From positions 1 to 55,042 of the forward strand of contig JAGAUF010000035.1 of assembly GCA_017620885.1 (NCBI GenBank): a stretch of DNA of 55,042 nt, in the 5' to 3' direction. Shown here one piece after another: positions 41,933 through 52,562 of this stretch. A program made the translations under genes and the position numbers. The notes below the pieces were generated by a model. It was given only the letters and a program-made list of their open reading frames with translations, did no database searches and had not been told where the DNA came from. This DNA comes from Muribaculaceae bacterium. Its GTDB lineage: Bacteria > Bacteroidota > Bacteroidia > Bacteroidales > Muribaculaceae. Within the stretch, counting starts at the first letter, position 1; the number at the start of each line of letters is the position of its first letter.

Positions 41933-43378
41933 ATGACGCACATTGCCGGAATATTCACTAATTTTTGGTTTATACTGTTTCTATTGGCAGTATACGCCTT
42001 CGTGACCATTTCGGCCTGCATCGTCGTCCTCTCTGAAAACCGCTCTCCAATCCGCTCTCTCGCTTGGGTCATAGCTCTTATATTCCTCCCCGGAATCGGA
42101 CTCATCTTCTACCTTTTCTTCGGAAGAAGTCTTAAAAGCCTCAACCTCCTCTATCGACACAACAAGCGCAAAATACTACGTCTACAGAAACGAAACCTCC
42201 GTCCGCTTGACTCGACAAATCTGTCAAAATCACACAAGCAGCTCGTAAAACTTTCCCACTCCCTCACTCACGCCAACCTCACCCTCCATAACGACCTCCA
42301 AATATTCACGTCAGGGAAAGAGAAATTCCTCGCCTTAATACGAGATCTTGAACAGGCGCGCGAATCCATCTACCTCCAGTATTACATATTCAACGACGAC
42401 GACATCGGCACCCGAATCGCCGACATCCTTATCAGAAAAGCCCGCGAAGGGCTCGATGTAAAAGTTCTCTACGACCATGTGGGCAGCTTCTCCGCATCAA
42501 ATTCGTTCTTCAAGCAGATGAAGAATAACGGCGTCCTCGTAAAGCCTTTCTTCCGCGTAACGTTCCCGCAGCTCGCTAACAGAATCAACTGGAGAAACCA
42601 CCGAAAACTCGTCATCATCGACAATAACATCGGCTACCTCGGAGGTATGAACATCGCCGACCGATATGCTCGCGACACAGGCGATCCCGACTCTTGGCGC
42701 GACACGCATTTCCGAATACAAGGCGAAATTATCCCGCAACTCACGGCATCTTTTGCTCTCGACTGGAATTTCCTCCTCAAAAAACCTGTCGAATTCCCTC
42801 TACGCACCCCTAAATACATACCCGATGCATATCTTCCTATGCAATTCATCTCGTCAAGTCCTACCGAGCCGTGGGACAATATGTCGCTTATATTCCTGAA
42901 AGCTATCGCATCGGCTAAAAAATCCATTTACATTCAGACCCCTTACTTCCTCCCCACCGACGCTCTCCTCCACGCTCTCGAAGCCGCCGCTCTTGCCCTC
43001 GTTGATGTCAGGATTATGATACCCGCCAAGCCCGACTCACGACTCATCCGCCACGCCTCTTTCTCGTATATTTCGCAATGTATCCGCGCCGGTATCAAAG
43101 TCTACCTCTACACTCCCGGAATGATCCACGCCAAAGCAATAATTATCGACGATGACTTCGTCACTGCCGGATCAACCAATTTCGACTTCCGTTCGCTCGA
43201 AAACAATTTCGAGTGCAACCTGCTCATATACTCCCCTCAGGCCAACGCTGAAATGAAACGCATCTTCTTCCGGGACCGTGAATCATGCATCAAGCTTACC
43301 GCCTCAACATGGCAAAAACGTCCTCTCTTCAACCGCACTCTTGAATCTATCATCCGCCTATTCGCCCCAATCCTCTAA
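41933..43378 (+). CDS. cls: Cardiolipin synthase
   Basis: This is a 481-residue phospholipase-D-fold enzyme. Two N-terminal membrane segments lead to a cytoplasmic region with two HKD motifs: HRKLVIID (near 220) and HAKAIIIDDD (near 400). It makes cardiolipin from phosphatidylglycerol. It sits in the middle of the envelope operon. Confidence 0.92.
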   Translation: MTHIAGIFTNFWFILFLLAVYAFVTISACIVVLSENRSPIRSLAWVIALIFLPGIGLIFYLFFGRSLKSLNLLYRHNKRKILRLQKRNLRPLDSTNLSKSHKQLVKLSHSLTHANLTLHNDLQIFTSGKEKFLALIRDLEQARESIYLQYYIFNDDDIGTRIADILIRKAREGLDVKVLYDHVGSFSASNSFFKQMKNNGVLVKPFFRVTFPQLANRINWRNHRKLVIIDNNIGYLGGMNIADRYARDTGDPDSWRDTHFRIQGEIIPQLTASFALDWNFLLKKPVEFPLRTPKYIPDAYLPMQFISSSPTEPWDNMSLIFLKAIASAKKSIYIQTPYFLPTDALLHALEAAALALVDVRIMIPAKPDSRLIRHASFSYISQCIRAGIKVYLYTPGMIHAKAIIIDDDFVTAGSTNFDFRSLENNFECNLLIYSPQANAEMKRIFFRDRESCIKLTASTWQKRPLFNRTLESIIRLFAPIL

Positions 43379-43395
43379 ATCCACACTTCCCCAAT

Positions 43396-44328
43396 ATGGA
43401 CAAACGGATCGCTAAAAAAATCTTCGACGCTACATTCGGCACTCTTCGCGCCGCTCATTATTCCATCCGATCCCTCTTCCATCAGAAAATGCCGACTCCC
43501 GACCAATCCGCTATCATCGACGTCGCAATACCTGTCATCCCCAAAGACCTCCCTACTCTCCCCTTTTGCGTTGAAGCTGTACGACGATTCATCCCCCATA
43601 AAATTCAAAACATATACCTTGTCGCACCGGACACCCCCGCGACACGGCAAGCAGCCCAATCTCTCGGGCTCATTTTCATCGACGAAACAACAATTCTCCC
43701 CGGCTCTCCAAATGACATTCACATTGACCGTCCGGATCGCCAAAACCGCAAAGGATGGATATTCCAGCAATTCATAAAACTCTCCGCACGCATCGGCACA
43801 GCACCCGACATTCTCTTCATCGACGCTGACCATATCCTTCTCAAGCCACACACTTTCATTGCAACCGACGGCAAACGAATATTCTACGCTTCTAAGGAAT
43901 CATACTTCCCTTATTACGACAACATCCGCACAATCACCGGGCAATTCCCACTTCATCCTTTCTCCTTCATCGCTCATAAAATGCTCTTCAACCGTAAAGC
44001 CCTCGGAGAACTTCAGTCTACCCTCCTCTCATCCCCTTTAGCCCGTAAAATCAACGCCCAACAACCTAACACCTGCACCGACTGGAAAGAAATAATCCTG
44101 CATAGCCTCGACTGGGACTATTCATCGCCATTCTCCGAATTTGAACTTTACCCACATCTCCTCCCCAGCGCTTCACGATCAACTATCCTCTGGCGACAAA
44201 TAGCCCTCGGCACTCTCCCTTTCTCCGGCTCCATTAAAAACACTCCGCCATCAGACATAATAGAATTCCTATCCTCCAAATATCCGAACGCACTGTCTGT
44301 AACATTCCCCGCATATCAGCGCAAATAA
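43396..44328 (+). CDS. DUF6492 glycosyltransferase-like protein
   Basis: This 310-residue protein starts a GT-like fold at DVAIPVIPKDLPTLPFCVEAV (about 42-62). The likely metal motif is LFIDADHIL (near 140) and FQQFIKL precedes it. It fits DUF6492, thought to be a glycosyltransferase. No signal or membrane segment. Last gene of the operon. Confidence 0.7.
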   Translation: MDKRIAKKIFDATFGTLRAAHYSIRSLFHQKMPTPDQSAIIDVAIPVIPKDLPTLPFCVEAVRRFIPHKIQNIYLVAPDTPATRQAAQSLGLIFIDETTILPGSPNDIHIDRPDRQNRKGWIFQQFIKLSARIGTAPDILFIDADHILLKPHTFIATDGKRIFYASKESYFPYYDNIRTITGQFPLHPFSFIAHKMLFNRKALGELQSTLLSSPLARKINAQQPNTCTDWKEIILHSLDWDYSSPFSEFELYPHLLPSASRSTILWRQIALGTLPFSGSIKNTPPSDIIEFLSSKYPNALSVTFPAYQRK

Positions 44329-44551
44329 ACTCTCTTTACAGCTGACATCTTTTCATTCGTCCTCAGTCTCCCAATCACCCCACACAATTTATTATTATAC
44401 CTTCACCACTCCCATTCCACCAATACCCACCGACAATACTCGTCCATAAGGATGATTAATTGGTCAATTTTTCGTATTATCCACTCTCCTCTAATCTTTT
44501 CATACCCAAATTTTGTTAAGGTAAATAAACAACAACTAAAAAATAAAACCT

Positions 44552-45097
44552 ATGAAAAAATTAGTTTTCGCAATTATCGCGCTTGCGGCTTCCCTGACTG
44601 CTTCTGCTCAGGTCTATCTCGGCGGTTCCCTCGGATTCCAACGTGATTTCAACAAAAACACCACCGACTTCGTCATTCTCCCGGAAATCGGTTACAACTT
44701 CAACGACACTTGGGCTGTCGGAGGAACTATCGGCTATATGCACAAATACGAGAACCACTACAAGACCAACGTAGGTGAAATCTCCCCTTACGCCCGCTGG
44801 ACATTCTTCCGCTCCGACAACAATCTCGTAAGCCTGTTCGTTGACGGTGGCGTAGGCGTCGGCTTCGGTTCCACAAAATACCGCGACTTTGACTCCGAGT
44901 CCCTATGCATCTGGAACATCGGTTTCAAACCCGGTATCGCCGTGCACCCCTCAAAAAACTTCACCATCCTCGCTCACGTCGGATTCATCGGATATGAAGG
45001 CGCCGACGACAATGCTAAAGCTGCCGGATTCACCGAAAAATTCGGTATCAACGCCACTTCGCTCAACCTCAACCTTGGGTTCTATTACAACTTCTAA
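44552..45097 (+). CDS. Outer-membrane beta-barrel protein
   Basis: This 181-residue protein has a signal peptide ending ASAQ and a barrel of alternating strands (YLGGSLGFQRD, NDTWAVGGTIGY, SLNLNLGFYYNF). The C-terminal Phe is typical of outer-membrane barrels (OMP_b-brl family). Probably a small structural porin-like protein. Own terminator follows. Confidence 0.85.
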   Translation: MKKLVFAIIALAASLTASAQVYLGGSLGFQRDFNKNTTDFVILPEIGYNFNDTWAVGGTIGYMHKYENHYKTNVGEISPYARWTFFRSDNNLVSLFVDGGVGVGFGSTKYRDFDSESLCIWNIGFKPGIAVHPSKNFTILAHVGFIGYEGADDNAKAAGFTEKFGINATSLNLNLGFYYNF

Positions 45098-45117
45098 TCC
45101 CATCTTCCAACATAAAT

Positions 45118-45146
45118 AAGGGCGCCACGGCGTCCCTTTATTTTTA
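45118..45146 (+). terminator. Terminator of the outer-membrane barrel gene
   Basis: AAGGGCGCC pairs with GGCGTCCCTT (one bulged T) across a short AC loop, followed by TATTTTTAT. Confidence 0.75.
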
Positions 45147-45339
45147 TCCCCCCGCTTCCCGCTCGTATTCTCGTCTCGGCCATATCGATTTCACCAATCA
45201 AAGAATGAATTCCCCTCCTTCTCCATCATCCCCTCTACATTGCATAACCCCTATATGGCTGCAATTCGGAGCGAAGTATCCATCCGAAATAGGCCGATTT
45301 AAACGCATCAAGAAATTGTTTGAAATGGCCACCAACATA

Positions 45340-45372
45340 CGGCAAAAGCGCGTCCCTTACGGAAACGCGCTT
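45340..45372 (-). terminator. Terminator of the ribosomal operon
   Basis: On the minus strand AAGCGCGT pairs with ACGCGCTT around an 11-nt loop, then TTTTGCC. It lies 24 bp after the rplQ stop. The stretch 45147-45339 between the two terminators holds no gene I can support. Confidence 0.75.
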
Positions 45373-45395
45373 CTATCATTTTAATCAGCCTATGA

Positions 45396-45869
45396 TTATT
45401 CTGCCTTTTCTTCTGCTGCAGGAGCTTCCTCAGTAGCGGCAGCTTTCTTGCTACGGCTACGACGAGTCTTCTTCGCTGCCTTCTTCTCGCTCTTGCCCTC
45501 AAGCATATTTTCGTTGAAGTCTACGAGCTCAATGAAGCACATCTCAGCATTGTCGCCAAGACGGTGACCTGTCTTGAGAATACGCGTATAGCCGCCCGGA
45601 CGTTCGCCTACTTTTTCAGCCACTACGTCAAACAGCTCTTTGACAGCTTCCTTGTTCTGAAGATAGCTGAACACGAGGCGACGGTTCTGCATATCATCCT
45701 TCTTTGCGCGGGTGATAAGTGGCTCAGCAAACATTCTCAGAGCCTTTGCCTTGGCAAGCGTGGTAGTGATTCGCTTGTGAAGTATCAGCGAGATGCACTG
45801 ATTCGACAGCATCGCGTCACGATGAGCTTTCTTGCGGCCAAGATGGTTGAATTTCTTATTGTGTCTCAT
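45396..45869 (-). CDS. rplQ: 50S ribosomal protein L17
   Basis: This 157-residue protein starts [21 protein letters not shown], the L17 hallmark. The last 35 residues are an Ala/Lys/Glu-rich extension. It is the last gene of the rpsH-to-rplQ operon. Confidence 0.96.
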   Translation of the reverse strand: MRHNKKFNHLGRKKAHRDAMLSNQCISLILHKRITTTLAKAKALRMFAEPLITRAKKDDMQNRRLVFSYLQNKEAVKELFDVVAEKVGERPGGYTRILKTGHRLGDNAEMCFIELVDFNENMLEGKSEKKAAKKTRRSRSKKAAATEEAPAAEEKAE

Positions 45870-45875
45870 CTCTAT

Positions 45876-46874
45876 TTACTCTTTGTCTAAATTATAACGT
45901 GAAATGTCCATGCCGAACGAGAGATTGTTCTTAGCCAGTATCTCATCCAACTCCGTCAAAGACTTGCGACCAAAATTGCGGAATCTCAAAAGGTCGTTCT
46001 TATTGAATGCCACAAGCTCACCGAGTGTTTCTACCTCGGCACTCTTAAGACAGTTGAGCGCACGTACCGAAAGGCCCATATCGCTCAGTTTCGTCTTAAG
46101 AAGCTGTCGCATGTGAAGTACTTCCTCATCAAATTCCTCGCCATCTTCCGACGACTGCGCCTCCGGAGTGATCTTGTCATCTGAGAACATTGCAAAATGC
46201 TGTATCAGAATCATAGCTGCCTCCTTAAGTGCATCCTTCGGCTGAATCGAGCCGTCTGTGAGAACCTCAAGCACGAGCTTCTCATAGTCAGTCTTCTGCT
46301 CTACGCGGAAATTCTCTACCGCGTATTTCACATTCTTGATCGGTGTATAGATAGAGTCGATGGCTATCACATTCGGATCGCTTCCTGCGAGCATCTCGCG
46401 ATTCTCATCTGCAGGAACCCATCCGCGACCGTGATTCACGTAAAACTCCATATTGAAGCTCGCGTCACTGTCTAAATGACATATCTCCAATTCCGGGTTC
46501 AGTACCTCGAAACCCGTCAGCACCTTACCCAGATCGCCTGCCTTGAACACTTCTGTTCCTGACACCTTCAGGCTCGCGCGCTCTTCGTCCGCGTCCTCTG
46601 TCTTCTGCTTGAAACGAACCTGCTTCAAGTTCAATATGATGTTCGTCACGTCTTCCTTTACGCCCGGAATCGTGTCAAGCTCGTGAGCTACACCATCTAT
46701 GCGAATCGCACAAATGGCATATCCGCCAAGCGACGACAACAGGATTCTGCGAAGCGCATTCCCGACGGTCTGCCCGTACCCGGGCTCCAACGGACGAAAT
46801 TCAAATTTGCCGAATTTATCGTCCGCCTCAAGCATGATCACTTTGTCAGGCTTTTGAAATGCTAATATTGGCAT
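45876..46874 (-). CDS. rpoA: RNA polymerase alpha subunit
   Basis: This 332-residue subunit has the N-terminal assembly domain ([11 protein letters not shown]) and a C-terminal domain with helix-hairpin-helix ([18 protein letters not shown]) that contacts DNA and activators. Normal length. Lies six bases from rplQ. Confidence 0.97.
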   Translation of the reverse strand: MPILAFQKPDKVIMLEADDKFGKFEFRPLEPGYGQTVGNALRRILLSSLGGYAICAIRIDGVAHELDTIPGVKEDVTNIILNLKQVRFKQKTEDADEERASLKVSGTEVFKAGDLGKVLTGFEVLNPELEICHLDSDASFNMEFYVNHGRGWVPADENREMLAGSDPNVIAIDSIYTPIKNVKYAVENFRVEQKTDYEKLVLEVLTDGSIQPKDALKEAAMILIQHFAMFSDDKITPEAQSSEDGEEFDEEVLHMRQLLKTKLSDMGLSVRALNCLKSAEVETLGELVAFNKNDLLRFRNFGRKSLTELDEILAKNNLSFGMDISRYNLDKE

Positions 46875-46888
46875 GGGTCTATTGTTTA

Positions 46889-47494
46889 TTATTTAGAATA
46901 CAACTCGACTATCAGCTGCTCCTTGATATTCTCAGGAATGTCAGCGCGCTCGGGTACATGCAGGAATTTGCCGCCCTTTACGCTCTCCTCCCATTCAATC
47001 CAAGGATACTTGCTGTGATTGAAACCGGCAAGGCAATCTGCGATTACCTCAAGAGATTTCGATCTCTCTCTGACTGCAACTACATCGCCCGGCTTTACCT
47101 GATACGATGCGATATTCACTACCTTACCGTTTACAGTGATATGCTTGTGAAGTACAAGCTGACGAGCTGCAGGACGGCTCGGTGCTATACCCAGACGATA
47201 TACTACGTTGTCAAGACGGCTCTCCAGCAACTGAAGAAGCACCTCACCCGTAATACCCTTAGTACGTGCAGCCTTCTCAAAAAGATTACGGAATTGACGC
47301 TCAAGAACGCCATACGTATATTTAGCTTTCTGCTTCTCTTTCAACTGCATGCCGTACTCAGACGTCTTGCGACGCTTGTTCAAGCCGTGCTGACCCGGTG
47401 GGTAATTTTTCTTTGACAATACTTTATCCTCTCCGAAGATCGGCTCGCCAAACTTTCTGGCGATTTTTGTCTTTGGACCTGTGTATCTTGCCAT
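46889..47494 (-). CDS. rpsD: 30S ribosomal protein S4
   Basis: This 201-residue protein has the S4 domain ([26 protein letters not shown]) and no zinc cysteines (C-minus form). It starts after a 155-nt gap from rpsK, much longer than other gaps in this operon, and that gap contains a stable stem. Confidence 0.97.
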   Translation of the reverse strand: MARYTGPKTKIARKFGEPIFGEDKVLSKKNYPPGQHGLNKRRKTSEYGMQLKEKQKAKYTYGVLERQFRNLFEKAARTKGITGEVLLQLLESRLDNVVYRLGIAPSRPAARQLVLHKHITVNGKVVNIASYQVKPGDVVAVRERSKSLEVIADCLAGFNHSKYPWIEWEESVKGGKFLHVPERADIPENIKEQLIVELYSK

Positions 47495-47549
47495 TTTTTA
47501 TCTTTCTGTTTTTATTAAAGTGGCTTTGCGTACGCTTTAGCGCAGCCGC

Positions 47550-47581
47550 GACCGTCGAGAGAAAAGCTTACTTTGACGGTC
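47550..47581 (-). ncRNA. Hairpin leader before rpsD, possible S4 regulatory element
   Basis: GACCGTC (47575-47581) pairs perfectly with GACGGTC (47550-47556) in the 155-nt gap between rpsK and rpsD. A second small TGCGC/GCG-containing hairpin lies downstream. No promoter is visible in the gap. S4 represses its own operon in other bacteria and I believe an S4 leader class has been reported in Bacteroidia, but I cannot verify a match. Confidence 0.45.
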
Positions 47582-47649
47582 TATTCGCATTCAGCGCACG
47601 TTTCGGCCGACATGTTGTTTTATGTCTTACCTTTACTTTTATCCCCCTT

Positions 47650-48039
47650 TTACACTCTTCTGCGCTTCGGAGGACGGCAGCCATTGTGCGGAAGCGGAGT
47701 AACGTCGATAATCTCGACTACCTCGATGCCTGCACCATGTACTGTTCTGACGGCGCTCTCACGACCGTTGCCCGGTCCTTTCAGATACGCTTTTACCTTG
47801 CGCAACCCAAGATCATACGCTACCTTTGCGCAATCCTGTGCTGCCATCTGTGCTGCGTACGGAGTATTCTTCTTCGATCCACGGAAGCCCATCTTACCGG
47901 CGCTCGACCATGAAATCACCTGACCCTCGCTGTTCGCTAAGCACACAATGATGTTGTTGAAAGAGGAGTGAACGTGAAGCTGACCCATTGCGTCAACCTT
48001 GACGTTTCTCTTCTTCGCTGCGACTGTCTTTTTTGCCAT
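47650..48039 (-). CDS. rpsK: 30S ribosomal protein S11
   Basis: This 129-residue protein has the S11 body: [18 protein letters not shown] and the basic C-terminus PPKRRRV. It follows rpsM by nine bases. Confidence 0.97.
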   Translation of the reverse strand: MAKKTVAAKKRNVKVDAMGQLHVHSSFNNIIVCLANSEGQVISWSSAGKMGFRGSKKNTPYAAQMAAQDCAKVAYDLGLRKVKAYLKGPGNGRESAVRTVHGAGIEVVEIIDVTPLPHNGCRPPKRRRV

Positions 48040-48048
48040 ACTTTAATC

Positions 48049-48429
48049 TTATTTAGTAGCTTTCTTCTTATTAGCAACTGTTTTCTTTCTACCCTTACGT
48101 GTACGGGCATTGTTCTTCGTGCTCTGACCACGTACCGGCAGACCGATACGGTGACGGATGCCACGATAGCAACCGATATCCATCAGTCGCTTGATGTTGA
48201 GCTGGATCTCCGAACGAAGGTCACCCTCAACCTTATATTCGCGCTGGATAACTTCACGAACGGCTGCTGCCTGATCGTCTGTCCAGTCTTTTACTTTGAT
48301 ATCGCGGTCTACTCCCGCTTTCTCCAATATTGTGTTGGCGGCGCTGCGACCAATACCGTAAATGTAGGTCAAAGAAATTTCGCCTCGCTTGTTCTGCGGA
48401 AGGTCTACGCCGACGATTCTTACTGCCAT
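48049..48429 (-). CDS. rpsM: 30S ribosomal protein S13
   Basis: This 126-residue protein has the S13 body, with [13 protein letters not shown] and the C-terminal [18 protein letters not shown]. Its start lies 30 bp beyond the rpmJ stop. Confidence 0.97.
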   Translation of the reverse strand: MAVRIVGVDLPQNKRGEISLTYIYGIGRSAANTILEKAGVDRDIKVKDWTDDQAAAVREVIQREYKVEGDLRSEIQLNIKRLMDIGCYRGIRHRIGLPVRGQSTKNNARTRKGRKKTVANKKKATK

Positions 48430-48459
48430 ATTTATTTTATTGTTTGTGTCATCAGCACG

Positions 48460-48576
48460 TTAGCCCTGACGTTGTTTTAATTTTGGATTCTTCTTATTGA
48501 TAACGTAAAGTCTGCCTTTACGACGTACAATCTTGCTGTCCGGCGTACGCTTCTTTATCGATGCTCTTACTTTCAT
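48460..48576 (-). CDS. rpmJ: 50S ribosomal protein L36
   Basis: This 38-residue protein begins [15 protein letters not shown] and ends [10 protein letters not shown]. It is the cysteine-free (zinc-independent) form: positions of the usual CxxC are Thr/Ser. Too short for most ORF cut-offs. Sits between infA and rpsM as expected. Confidence 0.95.
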   Translation of the reverse strand: MKVRASIKKRTPDSKIVRRKGRLYVINKKNPKLKQRQG

Positions 48577-48591
48577 GTCTTGTATCTTTTT

Positions 48592-48810
48592 TTATTTGTA
48601 TCTAAACGATATTCTACCCTTGCTCAAATCGTACGGTGACATCTCTACGCGTACTTTGTCGCCGGGAAGGATCTTGATGTAGTGCATACGCATCTTGCCC
48701 GATATGTGGGCCGTAATCTCGTGCCCGTTCTCAAGTTCTACCTTGAACATTGCATTGCTCAATGCCTCAAGTATCACTCCATCAATCTCTATTGCTGCCT
48801 GTTTTGCCAT
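48592..48810 (-). CDS. infA: Translation initiation factor IF-1
   Basis: This 72-residue OB-fold protein contains [37 protein letters not shown] sequence. It lies between map and rpmJ, the Bacteroidetes order. Confidence 0.96.
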   Translation of the reverse strand: MAKQAAIEIDGVILEALSNAMFKVELENGHEITAHISGKMRMHYIKILPGDKVRVEMSPYDLSKGRISFRYK

Positions 48811-48877
48811 TTATTTCCTTTTCTGATGTTTCTCTTTGCCGGTTTTCTTCTTTCTTTCGGAAGCACTGTCTTAATAA

Positions 48878-49660
48878 TCAAATAAACCGGTCTCCTAACG
48901 ACTCTTTTATATAATTGAACGTCGTCAGTATCTCCGGCTCGTCACCTTTGATACATATCGTGTGCTCGAAATGCGCCGAGGCCTTGCGGTCCTTCGTGCG
49001 CGTCTGCCAGCCATCACGCTCTATGACTATGTTCTTGCTGCCAAGATTTATCATCGGCTCAATCGCTATACACATACCGTCGCGAAGCACAGGACCTATG
49101 CCACGACGACCGTAATTGGGAACTTCCGGGTCCTCATGCATCGATCGTCCGATGCCGTGACCGCACATCTCACGCACTACACTGTAATTGCGACGCTCAC
49201 AATACGTCTGCACTGCGTTGGATATATCCCCGATACGCTTGCCGGCTTTCGCCATCTCGATACCCTTATATAACGATTCTTTCGTACACTTCAGAAGTGA
49301 CATAATTTCCGGAGAAACCTCTCCTACGGCAAATGTGTAGCAACTGTCGCCGTTATAGCCATTCAGCTCAGCCACACAATCAGCGCCAACTATGTCGCCC
49401 TCTTCAAGTACTCTCTCCGACGGAAAACCATGCACAACCGTCTCATTGACCTCGATGCACAACGTTCCCGGAAAACCGTGATACCCAAGACAGGCGGGGG
49501 TGCCCCCGTTGTCTTGAATATATTCACGAGCTATTGAGTCGAGACGAGCCGTAGTAACCCCGGGACGAACCCATTTGGCTACCTCGCCAAGCGTACGGCT
49601 TACCAAATCGCAAGCCTTCCGCATCATCTCAATCTCTTCAGCTGTCTTCAGATAAATCAT
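48878..49660 (-). CDS. map: Methionine aminopeptidase, type I
   Basis: This 260-residue enzyme removes N-terminal methionine. Visible motifs include CLGYHGFPGTLCIEVNE, the metal-ligand region GDIVGADCVAELNGYNGDSCYTF and GHGIGRSMHEDPEVPN. It follows secY by 21 bp. Confidence 0.96.
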   Translation of the reverse strand: MIYLKTAEEIEMMRKACDLVSRTLGEVAKWVRPGVTTARLDSIAREYIQDNGGTPACLGYHGFPGTLCIEVNETVVHGFPSERVLEEGDIVGADCVAELNGYNGDSCYTFAVGEVSPEIMSLLKCTKESLYKGIEMAKAGKRIGDISNAVQTYCERRNYSVVREMCGHGIGRSMHEDPEVPNYGRRGIGPVLRDGMCIAIEPMINLGSKNIVIERDGWQTRTKDRKASAHFEHTICIKGDEPEILTTFNYIKESLGDRFI

Positions 49661-49681
49661 CTTGAGTCTTCGGATTTATTA

Positions 49682-51019
49682 TCAGAACGCCGCGTTACCG
49701 GTCGTGCGACCTTTGATGCGGCCGTCCTTCATCAGTCCGTCATAATGACGCATCAGTAGATGGCCTTCTATGATACGAAGCGTGTCAAGTATCACACCTA
49801 CAAGAATCAACAACGACGTGCCGCCGAAGAACGATGCGAAGCTGCGGTTAAGACCACATACCGTCGCAATCGCAGGCAAAATTGCCACGATACCGAGGAA
49901 GATTGAGCCCGGAAGCGTGATGCGCGACATTATTGAATCAAGATATTCGATCGTCGGCTTGCCGGGCTTGACACCGGGAATGAAGCCATTGTTACGCTTC
50001 AAATCCTCGGCCATCTGTGCCGGACGAACCGTGATTGCCGTGTAGAAATATGTGAACGCTACGATCATTATGAAGTATATAACGTTATACACCCATCCGT
50101 ACATATCCGTCAATGCTCCGAGGAAACCGGTCTGGCTCGTGCTGAACCCGGCCAGCGTCAAGGGAATAAACATTATCGCCTGAGCGAAGATGATAGGCAT
50201 TACGCCTGCTGCATTGACCTTCAAAGGAATGTACTGGCGAGCACCGCCATACTGACGATTGCCCACGATGCGCTTTGCATACTGTACAGGCACTTTACGC
50301 GTACCCTGTACCAGCAATACTGCGCCGGCTATCACCGCCACGAGGATGATGATCTCCACGAGGAACAGCACCAGACCGCCCCCGGCCGAGTTCATCAATC
50401 GTCCGGTGAACTCCTGAACGAAGGCCTCCGGAAGACGCGCGATGATACCTATAAGGATGATGAACGAAATACCGTTGCCAATACCCTTCTGATCGATTCT
50501 CTCTCCGAGCCACATGATAAACATTGACCCGGCTGCAAGGACTATGGTCATGAACACGACGGTCCAGAATCCCATCTCAACATGACCGCCCGCGGCATTA
50601 ACCTGATAACGAAGATTCATCAGATAAGCCGGACCCTGAAGCAACAGAATTAAAACTGTCAGGTAGCGGGTATATTGGTTCAGCTTCATTCGTCCGCTCT
50701 CTCCCTCACGCTGCATCTTCTGGAAAGAAGGAAGCACCATGCCGAGAAGCTGGATAACAATCGACGCCGTGATATACGGCATAATTCCGAGCGCGAAGAT
50801 AGAAGCTTGCGAGAACGCACCGCCCGAGAACATGTCGAGCAGCTGCATCAATCCGTCGGAGGTGAAATTCTTAAGCGCCAGCAGCTCGTCGGGATTGATT
50901 CCCGGCAAAACTACATAGCATCCGAAACGGTAGATGATCACAAGCAGAAGGGTGATGCCAATCCGCTTGCGAAGATCCTCTACGCTCCAGATATTTTTGA
51001 CTGTCTGTGTAAATCCCAT
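49682..51019 (-). CDS. secY: Protein translocase subunit SecY
   Basis: SecY is the ten-helix channel of the Sec translocon. The 445-residue protein has the plug and family motifs (PYITASIVIQLL, LGERIDQKGIGNGIS, RIVGNRQYGGARQYIPLKVN). It ends at map as in other Bacteroidales. Confidence 0.97.
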   Translation of the reverse strand: MGFTQTVKNIWSVEDLRKRIGITLLLVIIYRFGCYVVLPGINPDELLALKNFTSDGLMQLLDMFSGGAFSQASIFALGIMPYITASIVIQLLGMVLPSFQKMQREGESGRMKLNQYTRYLTVLILLLQGPAYLMNLRYQVNAAGGHVEMGFWTVVFMTIVLAAGSMFIMWLGERIDQKGIGNGISFIILIGIIARLPEAFVQEFTGRLMNSAGGGLVLFLVEIIILVAVIAGAVLLVQGTRKVPVQYAKRIVGNRQYGGARQYIPLKVNAAGVMPIIFAQAIMFIPLTLAGFSTSQTGFLGALTDMYGWVYNVIYFIMIVAFTYFYTAITVRPAQMAEDLKRNNGFIPGVKPGKPTIEYLDSIMSRITLPGSIFLGIVAILPAIATVCGLNRSFASFFGGTSLLILVGVILDTLRIIEGHLLMRHYDGLMKDGRIKGRTTGNAAF

Positions 51020-51026
51020 CGTTTAA

Positions 51027-51473
51027 TTATTTTTTGATGACGCTGCCGCCCGCTGCTACGATAGCTGCCTCAGCTGTCTTGCTGTAGGCGTCGGCTTCAA
51101 CTTCTACTGCCTTCGTCAATGAGCCGTTGCCCAATATCTTGACAAGACACTTCTTAGGTACAAGACCGGCCTCGCGAAGATCGGAAACCGTAATCTTGGA
51201 AAGATTCTTCGCGGCTGCAAGCGCCTCAAGCGTGTCAAGGTTGATTGCCTTGTATTCTACACGGTTGATATTCTTGAACCCGAATTTCGGCGTACGACGC
51301 TGCAACGGCATCTGACCACCTTCAAATCCGATCTTGTGCTTGTAACCGGAACGGCTCTTGGCTCCCTTGTGTCCGCGGGTAGACGTGCCTCCGTAGCCCG
51401 ATCCCGGACCACGACCGATACGCTTGCTGCTCTTATTGCTGCCTTCTGCCGGCTTCAAATTATGTAATTCCAT
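51027..51473 (-). CDS. rplO: 50S ribosomal protein L15
   Basis: This 148-residue protein has the Gly/Lys-rich N-terminus (RIGRGPGSGYGGTSTRGHKG) and the L15 core. It follows rpmD. Confidence 0.97.
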   Translation of the reverse strand: MELHNLKPAEGSNKSSKRIGRGPGSGYGGTSTRGHKGAKSRSGYKHKIGFEGGQMPLQRRTPKFGFKNINRVEYKAINLDTLEALAAAKNLSKITVSDLREAGLVPKKCLVKILGNGSLTKAVEVEADAYSKTAEAAIVAAGGSVIKK

Positions 51474-51487
51474 TGTCTTTCAGCGTT

Positions 51488-51667
51488 TTAAAGTTTCGTT
51501 ACTTCAACGAGATGATGAACTGTCTTTACCATACCGAGGATCGACGCTGTGTCTTCCTTCACTACAGTATGATTCATCTTTCTGAGCCCAAGTGCATCCA
51601 ATGTGCGCTTCTGCACCTTCGGACAATTGATACGGCTCTTTATCTGTTTGATCTGAATCTTTGCCAT
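51488..51667 (-). CDS. rpmD: 50S ribosomal protein L30
   Basis: This 59-residue protein begins MAKIQIKQIKSRINCP and ends MVKTVHHLVEVTKL. It lies between rpsE and rplO. Too short for the usual ORF cut-off. Confidence 0.95.
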   Translation of the reverse strand: MAKIQIKQIKSRINCPKVQKRTLDALGLRKMNHTVVKEDTASILGMVKTVHHLVEVTKL

Positions 51668-51678
51668 CGTCTCAATGA

Positions 51679-52200
51679 TTATTTACCGTTAAACACTTTG
51701 CTGACCTCGATGCCGCGGTTCTGCGCTACCTGTGCCGGCGAACGAAGCTCGTTAAGAGCGGAAATTGTTGCCTTTACAAGGTTGTGCGGGTTGGACGAAC
51801 CTTTCGATTTGGCCAGCACGTCTGTGATACCTACTGTCTCAAGTACTGCACGCATTGCACCACCGGCCTTTACTCCGGTACCTTCGCCTGCAGGCTTAAG
51901 CATAATTCTCGAACCGCCGAACTTGGCCGACTGCTCATGAGGAATTGTACCCTTATGTACGGGCACCTTGATAAGGTTCTTCTTGGCAGTCTCTACGCCT
52001 TTGGCAATTGCAGCCTGAACCTCATTGGCCTTACCAAGGCCCCAGCCAATCACGCCGTCCTCATTTCCTACCACTACTATAGCGGCAAAGCTGAACGCGC
52101 GACCACCTTTCGTAACTTTCGTTACACGGTTGATGGCTACCAGACGATCCTTCAAATCAAGATCGTTGGTCGATTTTACACGATTATTTCTTGTTGCCAT
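51679..52200 (-). CDS. rpsE: 30S ribosomal protein S5
   Basis: This 173-residue protein has the S5 N-domain ([19 protein letters not shown]) and the [11 protein letters not shown] signature. It lies eight bases beyond rplR. Confidence 0.97.
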   Translation of the reverse strand: MATRNNRVKSTNDLDLKDRLVAINRVTKVTKGGRAFSFAAIVVVGNEDGVIGWGLGKANEVQAAIAKGVETAKKNLIKVPVHKGTIPHEQSAKFGGSRIMLKPAGEGTGVKAGGAMRAVLETVGITDVLAKSKGSSNPHNLVKATISALNELRSPAQVAQNRGIEVSKVFNGK

Positions 52201-52208
52201 AACTTCGA

Positions 52209-52550
52209 TTAAAATTTAAGTCCGGCGTTGCGAGCTGCATCTGCCAATGATTTTACTCTGCCATGGAAAAGGTATCCGTTACGGTCGAACACAACCTCCG
52301 TGATGCCCTTCTCAAGCGCCTTCTTTGCTATCTCTTCTCCGACCTTAGCCGAAACCTCGCTCTTCGTACCTCCTTCGAGGCCTTTGCTCGAAGCTGCGCA
52401 CAGCGTGACGCCTGCAAGGTCGTCGATCACCTGAACGTAAATCCCCTTATTGCTACGGAATACGCTCATACGAGGACGAGACGCCGTCCCCGAAATCTTC
52501 CCGCGAATGCGAGTCTTAATCTTATTTCTTCTTGCTATCTTGGATATCAT
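52209..52550 (-). CDS. rplR: 50S ribosomal protein L18
   Basis: This 113-residue protein has the 5S-rRNA-binding pattern ([20 protein letters not shown]) and the C-terminal [13 protein letters not shown]. Normal size. Confidence 0.96.
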   Translation of the reverse strand: MISKIARRNKIKTRIRGKISGTASRPRMSVFRSNKGIYVQVIDDLAGVTLCAASSKGLEGGTKSEVSAKVGEEIAKKALEKGITEVVFDRNGYLFHGRVKSLADAARNAGLKF

Positions 52551-52562
52551 ATCGTCACGTTT

